A DNA stretch of 64,000 nucleotides from Omphiscola glabra (taxonomy: Eukaryota > Mollusca > Gastropoda > Lymnaeidae): NCBI GenBank assembly GCA_964017045.1, contig OZ024795.1, positions 53,545,350 to 53,609,349 on the forward strand, written 5' to 3'. This document shows, one piece after another, positions 27,001-42,000 of the stretch. Under the pieces are notes generated by a model, which saw only the letters and a program-made list of their open reading frames with translations, was not told where the DNA came from and made no database searches. The translations under genes and the position numbers were made by a program. Each line of letters begins with the position of its first letter. The stretch's first letter is position 1.

Positions 27001-30000
27001 AAGGGTAAGTTAACATCAATAAGATATGGGGAGTTAACATCACAAAGATATGGTGATGTTAGCGTCAATAAGATATGGGGAAGTTAACATCACAAAGATA
27101 TGGTGATGTTAACACCACAAAGCTAAAGGGAAGTTAGCATCAATAAAATATAGAGTAGTTAACATCAATAAGATATTTTGAAGTTAGCACCAATAAGTTA
27201 TTTTGAATTTAACATCAATAAGATATGGTGAAGCTAGCATCAATAAGATATGAGGAAGTTAACATCACAAAGATATGGGGAAGTTAACATCAAAAAGATA
27301 TGGGGAAGTTAACATCAATAAGATATGGGGAAGTTAACATCACAAAGATATGGGGAAGTTAACATCAATAAGATATGGTGATGTTAACATCAAAAAGGTA
27401 TGGTGTAGTAATGTACTCAAAACTTTTCTTAGACTATTCTTACCATTCTTACCTGGACTTGGAACTCCAGAGTTTGAAACTGTGTTAGGAAGATTTCCTC
27501 CTCCTAAAGAGTCTATAGAATGCCTCCTGTCATCCTCTTCCTCCTCCTGGAGGTCACCATCAGACTTCCATTGGGCTAAAAATAGAAGACAACACCATTT
27601 GACTAAGCATGTTTAATCCATAAATTTCATGCAGTTGACCCTCTTTATCACTTTTACATGATTTCATTATACTATTACTTCCATGATTTCATTATAATCT
27701 TACTTCTATGATTTCATTATACTCTTACTTCCATGATTTCATTATACTCTTACTTACATGATTTCATTATACTCTTACTTACATGATTTCATTATAATCT
27801 TACTTCTATGATTTCATTATACTCTTACTTACATGATTTCATTTAATCTTACTTCTAAGATTTCATTATACTCTTACTTACATGATTTCATTATACTCTT
27901 ACTTCCATGATTTCATTATACTCTTACTTCCATGATTTCATTATACTCTTACTTCCATGATCAAATTACACTTTTGCTTCCATGATTACATTAGTTATAC
28001 TTTTATCCATGATTACACCCAAGTCATGAGTTTTTCAATAAAAAAATAGGTGGCATTTCTTGCATAGCCATTATATTTCTATGACACCAAAGGTCATTTA
28101 TATCTAAAATTGTATTCTAATTTGAAGCAACCCCACATCGGGCACCGAGAACCATTAAAACTTACCTTATTCTAGAGAGACATACAATGAGAACCACTGA
28201 GACTAACTTACCTTGTTCTAGAGAGACGTACAATGAGAACCACTGAGACTAACTTACCTTATTCTAGAGAGACATACAATGAGAACCACTGAGACTAACT
28301 TACCTTATTCTAGAGAGACATACAATGAGAACCACTGAGACTAACTTACCTTGTTCTAGAGTGGCGTACAATGAGAACCACTGAGACTAACTGACCTTGT
28401 TCTAGAGTGGCGTACAATGAGAACCACTGAGACTAACTTACCTTGTTCTAGAGTGGCGTACAATGAGAACCACTGAGACTAACTGACCTTGTTCTAGAGT
28501 GGCGTACAATGAGAACCACTGAGACTAACTTACCTTGTTCTAGAGTGGCGTACAATGAGAACCACTGAGACTAACTTACCTTGTTCTAGAGTGGCGTACA
28601 ATGAGAACCACTGAGACTAACTGACCTTGTTCTAGAGTGGCGTACAATGAGAACCACTGAGACTAACTTACCTTGTTCTAGAGAGACATACAATGAGAAC
28701 CACTTAGACTAACTGACCTTGTTCTAGAGTGGCGTACAATGAGAACCACTGAGACTAACTGACCTTGTTCTAGAGTGGCGTACAATGAGAACCACTGAGA
28801 CTAACTTACCTTGTTCTAGAGTGGCGTACAATGAGAACCACTGAGACTAACTTACCTTGTTCTAGAGTGGCATACAATGAGAACCACTGAGACTAACTTA
28901 CCTTGTTCTAGAGTGGCGTACAATGAGAACCACTGAGACTAACTTACCTTGTTCTAGAGTGGCGTACAATGAGAACCACTGAGACTAACTGACCTTGTTC
29001 TAGAGTGGCGTACAATGAGAACCAATGAGACTAACTTACCTTGTTCTAGAGTGGCGCACAATGAGAACCACTGAGACTAACTTACCTTGTTCTATAGTGG
29101 CGTACAATGAGAACCACTGAGACTAACTTACCTTGTTCTAGAGTGGCGTACAATGAGAACCAATGAGACTAACTTACCTTGTTCTAGAGTGGCGTACAAT
29201 GAGAACCACTGAGACTAACTGACCTTGTTCTAGAGTGGCGTACAATGAGAACCACTGAGACTAACTTACCTTGTTCTAGAGTGGCGTACAATGAGAACCA
29301 CTGAGACTAACTGACCTTGTTCTAGAGTGGCGTACAATGAGAACCAATTAGACTAACTTACCTTGTTCTAGAGTGGCGTACAATGAGAACCACTGAGACT
29401 AACTGACCTTGTTCTAGAGTGGCGTACAATGAGAACCACTGAGACTAACTTACCTTGTTCTAGAGTGGCGTATGTGTTGTACTCGGAGTGGGCGTGGTTT
29501 CTCTCTGCCTGCGTCACCGATTCATTTGGTATGACAACTAGAATAAAAGGGAAGTCATCACAATCACACACATTATCATTAATACAGAACTAACATACAA
29601 TACATACACATTGATTTAAACAGCAGAACAAGGTATGTGGAATATTGAAATAGATTTATAGGACAATAAAAGGGCTAATTGTTACTCTTGGTGCCTCATT
29701 TGCAAAACCCTGATTCCGATAGGGTCAAAATCCTGGTTCCGATAGGGTCAAAACCCAGGTTAGGGATACATTTAGGGTTCATATTAGGTTTAGGGATACA
29801 TTTAGGAAATTTTAAAATTATTTTTTAACGTTTTATTCTTAATTTTACGGGTCGCGGCAACCAAGATGACGGCCATGGTAAAAAAACGGGGCACTATCTC
29901 GACCGAATTACCAATAAAAGAAAACTTTTCAGCCAAGTGCCTTCCTCGGCAGACAGGACAAACGAAGAAATAACAATAAATAGAAAGTTCAAAAACTTCA

Positions 30001-33000
30001 GCGTTCGCCATTAATTCATTCAGGCTGCACCTATTGGTACCTGGGTACAAGAATTGAGAGGTTGGGATTAAAAAACGATTTAAAATATTATTGTTAAGTT
30101 TGTACGACCAAATGAGGTATCAAATGAAAGATAATTGAATGTACTATACGTTTGTTATCTTAATTCTTCAGTTTTACTAAAATAAACTACCAAAAATGAC
30201 ATCAGAATAGCATTGAGTCTAATGGTACCCGAGTGCGAATGGCGGCGCTGCGTGTCTGGGTCCATTTTGACTAATGCTATTCGGATGTCATTTGTAGTAG
30301 TTTTTTTTTCCGGTAGACATTCTGGAGTCGAGTTTTCTCATGAGCCACGACCAACTGAATATCTCTTATTAGTAACTGCCTACGGTAACGACTGGAGTCA
30401 CGACCAACTGAATATCTCTTATTAGTAACTGCCTACGGTAACGATTGTTCGTGTTTTTTTAAAATGCGTTTTGTACCGGTAACCTTAATATAAAGTTACG
30501 ATTTCAAACCAAAAAATAAGAATTTATCCTTAAAGAATGTTTTGTATTTCCTGAATTTCTAGGAAGTTGTCTCCCATCAATTTTACTTTCAGTATTGCTA
30601 TCTCTAATCAAGTGCTAAGAGAGGGGTGTGCAGAGGGGGGGGGATTTTTTCTTATATGGCGGGGCTGCATTTTCCACCAACTGCAGAGTTTGTTTTTTCA
30701 TGTGATGGGGCCAGCAAAAATATTGACCCGTACCAGGCGACACCATCTGTTAATACTTACATAGACCAACTTTTGATGAAGACTGCAGTTATACCAGTCC
30801 TATCTTACATAGACCTACTTTTGATGAAGACTGCAGTTATACCAGTCCTATCTTACATAGACCAACTTTTGATGAAGACTGCAGTTATCTCATTATGTAT
30901 AGCGACTTTTTTGGTCATTTAAAGGTTAACATTTAGTATTGATTGGCCTTAAACATTTAGTATTGATTGGTCTTAAACATTTAGTATTGATTGGTCTTAA
31001 ACATTTAGTATTGATTGGTCTTAAACATTTAGTATTGATTGGTCTTAAACATTTAGTATTGATTGGTCTTAAACATTTAGTATTGATTGGTCTTAAACAT
31101 TTAGTATTGATTGGTCTTAAACATTTAGTATTGATTGGTCTTAAACATTTAGTATTGATTGGTCTTAAACATTTAGTATTGATTGGTCTTAAACATTTAG
31201 TATTGATTGGTCTTAAACATTTAGTATTGATTGGTCTTAAACATTTAGTATTGATTGGTCTTAAACATTTAGTATTGATTGGTCTTAAACATTTAGTATT
31301 GATTGGTCTTAAACATTTAGAATTGATTGGTCTTAAACATTTAGTATTGATTGGTCTTAAACATTTAGTATTGATTGGTCTTAAACATTTAGTATTGATT
31401 GGTCTTAAACATTTAGTATTGATTGGTCTTAAACATTTAGAATTGATTGGTCTTAAACATTTAGTATTGATTGGTCTTAAACATTTAGTATTGATTGGTC
31501 TTAAACATTTAGTATTGATTGGTCTTAAACATTTAGTATTGATTGGTCTTAAACATTTAGTATTGATTGGTCTTAAACATTTAGTATTGATTGGTCTTAA
31601 ACATTTAGTATTGATTGGTCTTAAACATTTAGTATTGATTGGTCTTAAACATTTAGTATTGATTGGTCTTAAAGTTCGATTTAAAAATAGTGTGTGTGTG
31701 TTTTAAAATACGACTTTGTTGCTTAAAATATTATTTTGCGAACAATTGCAATTTATTTATTTTATTTTTTTGGGGGGGGGGGGGGGTGTTTTACAGAAAA
31801 CCAAATTGACCAGGTAGGCAAGTATTTTGGTAAATATCGTCCCTCGGCCGCTAAATTGTTTTGCGGGTGGACTCAGGTTCGGGCACAACACTGTCGGCTA
31901 CTAAGGTGGGGTTCTCACCCGGGCCTGCGATTCTCCGTGAGTCTCCGTTTATGGTTACAGTGAAAGTAGAGTTTATGGTTACAGTGGAAGTAGAGTTTAT
32001 GGTTACAGTGGAAGTAGAGTTTATGGTTACAGTGGAAGCATAGTTTATGGTTGCAGTGGAAGTAGAGTTTATGGTTACAGTGGAAGTAGAGTTTATGGTT
32101 ACAGTGGAAGTAGAGTTTATGGTTACAGTGGAAGTAGAGTTTATGGTTACAGTGGAAGTAGAGACTCACCTGAAATCGAATGGCATGACGAAGACTGCAT
32201 GTGTGGCGAGGGGGACTGAAGGTGGGGCGACGGGGATTGCAGGTGGGTTGGTATCAACTTGTCAACACTCTCGGATTTGATCCACAGACCAGTCTCGTGA
32301 CTTTGCTTGATGGCTTGCCAGGACAACCCTGGACGCAATAGAAAGCATGACATTATTATTTCAGTGCACATTTTGATCTCTTATTTCTATCTGGACCCTT
32401 TATAGCACCCGAACCCTTGTTTTCACCTGAACCCTTGTTAGCACCCAAACCCTTGTTTTCACATGAACCTTTGTTTTCACCCAAACCCTATTCACCCGAA
32501 TCCTTGTTTTCACCTGACCCACTGTTTTCACCTGAACCCTTGATTTCACCTGAACCCTTGTTTTCACCTGTACCCTTGTTACCACCTGAATCCTTATTTC
32601 CATGTGAACCCTTGTTTTCACCTGAACCCTTGTTTTCACCTGAACCCTCGTTTTCACCCGAACCCTTTTTTTCCATCTGAACCCTTGTTTTCACCTGAAC
32701 CCTGAAAGACACCACACACAACAATGCTTAAATTCCTGGTGCTGACTCCAAAGACACAACACACGACAATGCTTCAATTCCTGGTGCTGACTCCAAAGAC
32801 ACCACACACGACAATGCTTAAATTCCTGGTGCTGACTCCAAAGACACCACACACAACAATGCTTAAATTCCTGGTGCTGACTCCAAAGACACCACACACA
32901 ACAATGCTTAAATTCCTGGTGCTGACTCCAAAGACACCACACACAACAATGCTTAAATTCCTGGTGCTGACTCCAAAGACACCACACACGACAATGCTTA

Positions 33001-36000
33001 AATTCCTGGTGCTGACTCCAAAGACACCACACACAACAATGCTTAAATTCCTGGTGCTGACTCCAAAGACACAACACACGACAATGCTTCAATTCCTGGT
33101 GCTGACTCCAAAGACACAACACACGCCAATGCTTCAATTCCTGGTGCTGACTCCAAAGACACCACACACGACAATGCTTAAATTCCTGGTGCTGACTCCA
33201 AAGACACAACACACGACAATGCTTCAATTCCTGGTGCTGACTCCAAAGACACCACTCACGACAATGCTTCAATTCCTGGTGCTGACTCCAAAGACACCAC
33301 GCACGACAATGCTTCAATTCCTAATGTGTAAGTCCAAAAAAGGAAGAAGGCGGTACCGTGGCTTTACAAAATGTGTAATACCATACCAAGTTACCCCCCC
33401 CCCTCACCTATTTACCATATCATATCTTGTCAACCAAGCTCCGCCCTTTTAAAAAACATCCTTTATATTAACTTTGCTTTTCCTCGTGTTTCTTTTTGGG
33501 GTTGTGTCAAAATCTTCGGAAGGCCAATTGACCCACTTCCCGTCAACCTATCGACCTGAAACTTGGCCCATAGACTCGATGCCGATGACAACACATCCTA
33601 TCAGATTTTCAGCCCCAAACCCCAAAAAAACAGTTTAAACGTTACCAGATGCCAATGATTTCACGAAATAAAATTCCAGACAACTGCGCTAAATGAGATT
33701 CTTAAAAAACCGCAAGTCCGTTATGTTCATAATATTTTCTTTTGCTTTACAGAAAAAGTTGGTTTAATTAATATGTGGTGTCAAAGCGGGTAAGACGTTA
33801 GAATAGTAATGTAGTTGTTAAATTATTTATATTCTCTTATTAGTAAGATAATGTATCCGTAAATAGGGGGGGGGGGGCTGCGTGCAAGCCTTGTTACACT
33901 ATAACAGAGTAGAATTATTACTACAGCAAAGGTTGGCAGCAGACATTCAAATAGAGCATTCCAAGTTGTTGCTTGTTGGCGACACAATTATTAGACATAC
34001 CTTGACCTTATAATACGTCATATCGCGACACAAAAATTCAGTTTTCGTTTGTAAAATAAGGAGTTAAGTTAAAATGAAACGGAACATACCATCATAATGA
34101 TAATATACAAGAGAAGGACAACATACAAGATAAGGACAAAATATAAGATAAGGACAACATATAAGATAAGGACAATATACAAGATAAGGACAATATACAA
34201 GATAAGGACAAGATATAAGATAAGGACAAGATATAAGATAAGGACAATATATAAGATAAGGACAATATATAAGATAAGGACAATATATAAGATAAGGACA
34301 ATATATAAGATAAGGACAATATATAAGATAAGGACAATATATAAGATACGGACAACATATAAGATTAGGACAATATATAAGATAAGGACAATATATAAGA
34401 TAAGGATAATATACAAGATAAGGACAATGTATAAGATAAGGACAATATATAAGATAAGGACAATATATAAGATAAGGACATTATATATGAGTTGCAAATA
34501 CGAAATTTATGGCGACTCATCACTTGTCGTGAAAATGTTTCAATTTTTGTCCCTTCTAAATATGCTATTAGAGAAAAATAATAACGCTATAGTTCCAAGA
34601 TAAATGGAACTGATTTGACGATGAGCAAACTAACGTGTCAAGACACACATAAGGTGACCAAACTAACATGTCAAGACACACATAAGACGACCAAACTAAC
34701 TTGTCAAGACACACATAAGACGACCAAACTAACTTGTCAAGACACACATAAGACGACCAAACTAACTTGTCAAGACACACATAAGACGACCAAACTAACT
34801 TGTCAAGACACACATAAGACGACCAAACTAACTTGTCAAGGAACACATAAGACGACCAAACTAACGTGTCAAGACACACATAAGACGACCAAACTAACTT
34901 GTCAAGACACACATAAGACGACCAAACTAACGTGTCAAGACATACATAAGACGGCCAAACTAACGTGGCAAGACACACACAGGGTGACCAACTAACTTGT
35001 CAAGACACAAATAAGACGACCAAACTAACGTGTCAAGACACACATAAGACGACCAAACTAACTTGTCAAGACACACATAAGACGACCAAACTAACTTGTC
35101 AAGACACACATAAGACGACCAAACTAACATGTCAAGACACACATAAGACGAACAAACTAACGTGTCAAGACACACATAAGACGACCAAACTAACTTGTCA
35201 AGACACACATAAGACGACCAAACTAACGTGGCAAGACACACACAGGGCGACCAACTAACTTGTCAAGACACAAATAAGACGACCAAACTAACGTGTCAAG
35301 ACACACATAAGACGACCAAACTAACTTGTCAAGACACACATAAAACGACCAACTAACGTGTCAAAACACACACAGGGCGACCAAACTAACTTGTCAAGAC
35401 ACACATAAGACGACCAAACTAACGTGTCAAGACACACATAAGACGACCAAACTAACTTGTCAAGAAACACACAGGGCGACCAAACTAACTTGTCAAGACA
35501 CACATAAGACGACCAAACTAACTTGTCAAGAAACATACAGGGCGACCAAATTAACGTAGCAAGACACACATAAGACGACCAAACTAACGTGGCAAAACAC
35601 ACACAAGGCGACCAAACTAACGTGTAAGACAAACACAAGGCGACCAAATTAACGTGTCAAGACACACATAAGACGGCCAAACTAACTGTCAAAACACACA
35701 TAAGACGACCAAACTAACGTGTCAAGACAACCATAAGACGACCAAACTAACGTGTCAAGACACACACAAGGCGACCAAATTAACGTGTCAAGACACACAT
35801 AAGACGGCCAAACTAACGTGGCAAGACACACATAAGGCGACCAAACTAATGTGGTAAGACACACATTTGGGGAAAGCTCTTTTTACTTAATCCTTTATTT
35901 TAACTTCACTTTAGTTTCTGGGTTTGTGGCAAAATATTCGGCAAGCTAATTGACCCACTCTTCGGCAAGCTAATCAACCCACTTCCCGCCAACCTATCGA

Positions 36001-39000
36001 GTTGAAACATGGCACATAGACTCTTTGCTGACGACAACAAATTCTATCGAATTTTCAACCCTTACCCCCCACCCACAAAAATCAATTTTTCAAGGGAAAG
36101 TTGAGTGAAATGTGACTTGTTCCACGCGTGCGTGGTTTGGTGTGGAGATTAATTGTGCAGCTGTTGCTATGTCTTCTGTATTTGAGTATTCAGTAAAAAA
36201 TTAAATGTCTGTTTGAAGTGGAAAATGAAGTAAATATGAAATGTGTTTTGGCCAGAGTTTACCCATTTTCTTAACTGCTTCTTAATACATGATAAGTCAG
36301 GTACAATGGCATCAATGCTAAAAAAAATGCATATAAAGGATTTAGACGAACTACGTTTTTTCAAGGGGTTGTTTTGATAATGTCTTCAAAGAAGGCATTG
36401 TGTTGTCTGCAGCAAAAGAATACGATATAGAGTTTGTCATTTCTAAGACCGGAAAACAGCACATCGCATTACGTTACTATTTTTAGACAATGTTGTGTAA
36501 ATCACAGCTCCTAAACAATGTATTTCCGCACACACACACACACATATACATATATATAGCAATAACAATTTGTTTGCAAAATCTTTCGTTACATTAAGTT
36601 GTAAACACGTTTTTGTCTAGGTTAAGGCTCACATTAACGTAGAAGTCCCCAACAGCTGTTGAGCGATTGGCCAAACGACATACCAGGATTTTTGTTTAGT
36701 ACTATCTTAATAAGAATGACCAGACTTCACGCCCGGCTGTTCTATTAATAGATTTTCGCCGTTAAATGACGAACCCTATTGGTTGGTGAAAATGGCTGAT
36801 GTAATATCTTCCTAAATCTCAACAGATATGACAAGCTGCAAATTGCCTTATACAAACAGCAACTGTTAATTATTTGTATTTTTTTAATAGATTATAACTG
36901 TTATGAAAATCTGTGATACATTGTTTTACATTGAATAAAGTTTTATGGGTACTTACTTTGGTCATTGACACCTCCACCTATCCGGGCGTCCATGACTACC
37001 ATCTCAGAGTTGTTGTCTGCTTCCTGTTCTCCGGGAGACGCCATCCGATGGGAGTGCGCCATGACGGGAGCACGTCGGCCCTGCTCTGACTGGTGGTCGG
37101 CTAGCCCAGCATGATCGCCATCCCGCGGAGAGCCCATGCGGCTGGACCGGACACCGTACTGGACAGCCGTGTCCTCTCCGGCAATGGGATGCCGAGTTGA
37201 TGACATGCTTTGGTGTGCGCCCTGCGGTCTACCGTAGACCGGGACCGGTCCCGGTCGGTCCCACGAGGGCGCCTCCGTCTGTTCCGGCGAAATCCTTCTA
37301 CTTCCTGAGCTGGACATGGCCAAATCCGTGGGCCTCTGCTCAGAGAGAGATGACGCGGAGCCACTGGACAACCTCGAATCCCGCCTGTCCCTTGCCCGCT
37401 GTGGCTGGGGCGATGGAGACATGTTGGAGGGGGCCGGGGAGAAGACGTGATGTTGTGGGTGCATGGACGGGGACTCGAGGCTCCTACGTTCAACACTGCT
37501 GTTGCTGCCGACGCTGTTCGTCCTGCTGGGGACCCGGTGGGCGGCTTGTGGCTGTTCATGGCGTAGAACACTGGGTGGACTTACGGTCGGCTCTCTGTCT
37601 GGTCTCACTTCTCTTGTCTGACCAGTGTCTGGAGGTCGGTTAGATGGACGGTCCATGCTGCTCAAATTCTCTTCTTTCGACCATGCTGCACACAAGAAAA
37701 ATACCTTTGTTATTTAAAACTCGATATTTTTGCGCATCACTAACTCTTACATTGCCTTACAATCTAATAAAGATATACACAACCGTGTATAGATAATAGA
37801 CATAAAAACGTAATGTATTGACGGAAATGTTACTTATAGCCAAATTAAGTTTGTTACAGATTTATCAAAGTAACAAAATAAACGCCACTAATAGGAATAT
37901 GCAAGACACACCACGGTAGTATTGACAGACACTACTGATACAATAGACACACCCCGGTAGTATAGACAGACACTACTGATACAATAGACACACCTCGGTG
38001 GTGTAGACAGACACTACTGATACAATAACACCCGAAAAGTATAGAAAGAAATCATCGATTTTTTGACTCACGATAAACATCAAATTGAACTTAGTCTTAC
38101 GTCAGCTTGTTTTTTTTAAATGACATCACACATCACCCAGCGCCGGGCCTTACATCACCCAGCGCCGGACCTTACATCACACAGCGCCGGACCTTACATC
38201 ACACATCACCCAGCGCCGGGCCTTACATCACCCAGCGCCGGACCTTACATCACACAGCGCCGGACCTTACATCACACATCACCCAGCGCCGGGCCTTACA
38301 TCACCCAGCGCCGGACCTTACATCAAACATCACCCAGCGCCGGGCCTTACATCACCCAGCGCCGGACCTTACATCACACATCACACAGCGCCGGGCCTTA
38401 CATCACACAGCGCCGGACCTTACATCACACATCACCCAGCGCCGGGCCTTACATCACACAGCGCCGGGCCTTACATCACACATCACACAGCGCCGGACCT
38501 TACATCACACATCACACAGCGCCGGGCCTTACATCACACATCACACAGCGCCGGACCTTACATCACACATCACACAGCGCCGGACCTTACATCACACATC
38601 ACCCAGCGCCGGGCCTTACATCACACATCACACAGCGCCGGGCCTTACATCACACAGCGCCGGACCTTACATCACACATCACACAGCGCCGGATCTTACA
38701 TAACACATCACCCAGCGCCGGACCTTACATAACACATCACCCAGCGCCGGACCTTACATCACACAGCGCCGGGCCTTACATAACACAGCGCCGGACCTTA
38801 CATAACACAGCGCCGGGCCTTACATCACACAGCGCCGGGCCTTACATAACACAGCGCCGGGCCTTACATCACACAGCGCCGGGCCTTACATCACACATCA
38901 CCCAGCACCGGGCCTTTGATGCACTCCATTGCTGGTATACTACATTTCAGTCAGTTTTTCATGTTTATATTTGTCGACCCGTTGCATTGGCAAATTAAAC

Positions 39001-42000
39001 GTTGTGAAGCTGTCCGGGGACGCCGAACCCAAAGGGTGGCCCTGGACCCAGATTCTTGACATTTTCATGACATAAAATTATATATAGAATAAGACCTTTA
39101 TTTAATAGCCACATTCCTTTCTCCCTTACCACGCCAGTGCACGTGTTCCCAAACAACACGCCAAACGTAGTAGCACACAGAAACAGAACGTGTTCAAGGA
39201 ATGCTACGACACAGATAAGTATCGGGAACTGTTGAGTGGATCAATCGTCAAGTCATAATGCAAGTCTGAAGAGTCGAACTTATTTAGGACATACACCGAT
39301 GTGCACCTAAGAACAGCCCACATGGCTCACAATGGCTGGGTACCGTCCATACAGCCCCACGGGCTCACAATGGTTAGGTACCGTCCGTACAGCCCACGGG
39401 GCTCACAATGGTTAGGTACCGTCCGTACAGCCCACGGGGCTCACAATGGTTAGGTACCGTCCGTACAGCCCACGGGGCTCACAATGGTTAGGTACCGTCC
39501 GTACAGCCCACGGGGCTCACAATGGTTAGGTACCGTCCGTACAGCCCACATGGCTCACAATGGTTAGGTACCGTCCCTACAGCCCACAGGGCTCACAATG
39601 GTTAGGTACCGTCCATACAGCCCACAGGGCTCACAATGGTTAGGTACCGCCCCTACAGCCCACGGGGCTCACAATGGTTAGGTATCGTCCGTACAGCCCC
39701 ACGGGGCTCACAATGGTTGAGGACAGTCCCTACAGCCCACGAGGCTCACGATGGTTAGGTACCGTCCGTACAGCCCCACATGGCTCACAATGGTTGGGTA
39801 TCGTCCGTACAGCCCCACGGGGCTCACAATGGTTGGGTACCGTCCGTACAGCCCCACGGGGCTTACAATGGTTAAGTGCCATCCATAAAGTATGTCACGC
39901 TTTTTTTTGGCAACACACTACACTCTCCCTCCCCGTCACACATTTAAACCCCCCCCCCCCCCAACTATTCAATGTATAAAAGTGACATCTTTTGTCATAA
40001 TACATTTATCACAACAGAAAGTTTAACATCACATTGTCTTTTTCAGTTTTTTATTGTATGGTAAAAAATAAGCACATTTTGATGTAACACACGATCTCCC
40101 CCAACCCCATATTTACAAACTGTCCCTCTTTCTAAGATCCATCCATCCTAACCCCCCTTCCATTTTTCCTGAGGTGGTGGTACTTTATGGACGGTCCCTT
40201 GACAAACATGGTGCCCTAATATTGTTATGCACCGAATGCAAAGTTCGAACATTGCCTCCCAATGTTTATACGATATATTTACTGGTTTACTTTTCAGCCA
40301 CTCATTAAGTTTTGTCAGCAATTAAGCAATTGCTCATCACTGTGAAATAGAACAGTACATCATGTGTGCCCTCATACTGCAGTATTTGGTTTGTGTACTC
40401 ACATTGTAGTACTTGGTTTGTGTACTCACATTGTAGTACTTGGTTTGTGTCTGCCCTTTGATTTACTGTCACCAACAGTAAACATCTTTCAATGGCCACC
40501 TCCAGGTCACCAACAGTAAACGTCTTTCAATGGCCACCCCCAGGTCACCAACAGTAAACATCTTTCAATGGCCACCCCCAGTAAACATCTTTCAATGGCC
40601 ACCCCCAGGTCACCAACAGTAAACATCTTTCAATGGCCGCCCTTTGGTTGACTGGCGTCCTAGTTGACCGCTTGTTTTCTTTTACTCCGCCCCCACCCTC
40701 ACCCCACTATTTCTATTACTATTAGTAGACCTGCACTACATACGCCCCCCACCCTCATCCCACTATTTCTATTACTATTAGTAGACCTGCACTACATTCG
40801 GCCCCACCTCACCCCACTATTTCTATTACTATTAGTAGACCTGCACTACATACGGCCCCCACCCTCATCCCACTATTTCTATTACTATTAGTAGACCTGC
40901 ACTACATACGGCCCGCGAAGTAACGAAATACTCTTTATTACTATTTTTTAATAGCTTTCCCCCCTGTCCTATTATCTTCGGCCTGCACACGTTTTCCATA
41001 AAGTATTTCGGCCTACACAAGATTTTCGTAAAGTATAACGGCCTACACAAGTTTTTCATAAAGTATTTCGGCCTTCACAAGTTTTTCATAAAGTATAACG
41101 GCCTACACATGTTTTTCATCAAGTATTACGGCCTACACAAGTTTTCCATAAAGTATTATACGGCCTACACAAGTTTTTCATAAAGTATAACGGCCTACAC
41201 AAGTTTTCCATAAAGTATTACGGCATACACAAGTTTTCCATAAAGTATTACGTCCTACACAAGTTTTTCATAAAGTATAACGGCCTACACAAGTTTTCCA
41301 TAAAGTATTACGGCCCATCTTACATTTTGAGTTGTGCAGGCCCGCTATTAGGGTTTCTTATATTACTTATATCCCGGGTTTTTTGCTTATCCCGGAAAAA
41401 CGGGAATGAATGAAGTTTGGCTCATAAAGGGGTCAAGTTAATGTAATTAAAACTAGCCTATAAACTGAATTCTGAAACTGTCCCTGGGCGCCAGACTAGT
41501 TAGGGGCGCCAAAATGTGCTTTGGTATAATTTTATTGATGAAAATAATGGGTTTGAGGGTTGAAAAAAAGAAAAGTAGGCGCTTTAAAATGAATCTTGTC
41601 CCAGGGCGCCAAACACTCTAGCTACGCCTCTGAATAATTTTTCTAACAACCTGTAACACGGGGTTATTTTCGAATAAAGAACTATTACCTATGTTAATAC
41701 TTGTACCTCTATATGTATAGTATGTCTTACTATCTCTATAAGTATAGTATGTCTTACTATCTCTATATGTATAATGTCTTACTATCTCTATATGTATTTA
41801 TGTCTTACTATCTATATATGTATAGTATGTCTTACTATCTCTATATGTATAGTATGTCTTACTATCTCTATATGTATAGTATGTCTTACCATCTCTATAT
41901 GTATAATGTCTTACCATCTCTATATGTATAGTAAGTCTTACTATCTCTATATGTATTTTATGTCTTACTATCTCTATATGTATAGTATGACTTACTATCT

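Noticed and set aside
30939..31706. 255-codon frame of an eight-residue repeat (IGLKHLVL)
   Set aside because: Pure translation of the perfect 24-bp minisatellite in an intron; no flanking exon signals.
31800..31940. Possible tRNA (GGTTCGGGC resembling a B box)
   Set aside because: No matching A box or cloverleaf could be drawn.
37101..37643. Alternative frames over exon 2 (156 codons minus, 148 codons plus)
   Set aside because: Only the frame used joins exons 1 and 3 in phase; the others are GC-rich shadows.
38107..38998. 292-codon frame in the CAGCGCCGG array
   Set aside because: Overlapping open frames in a tandem repeat; no splice or start evidence.
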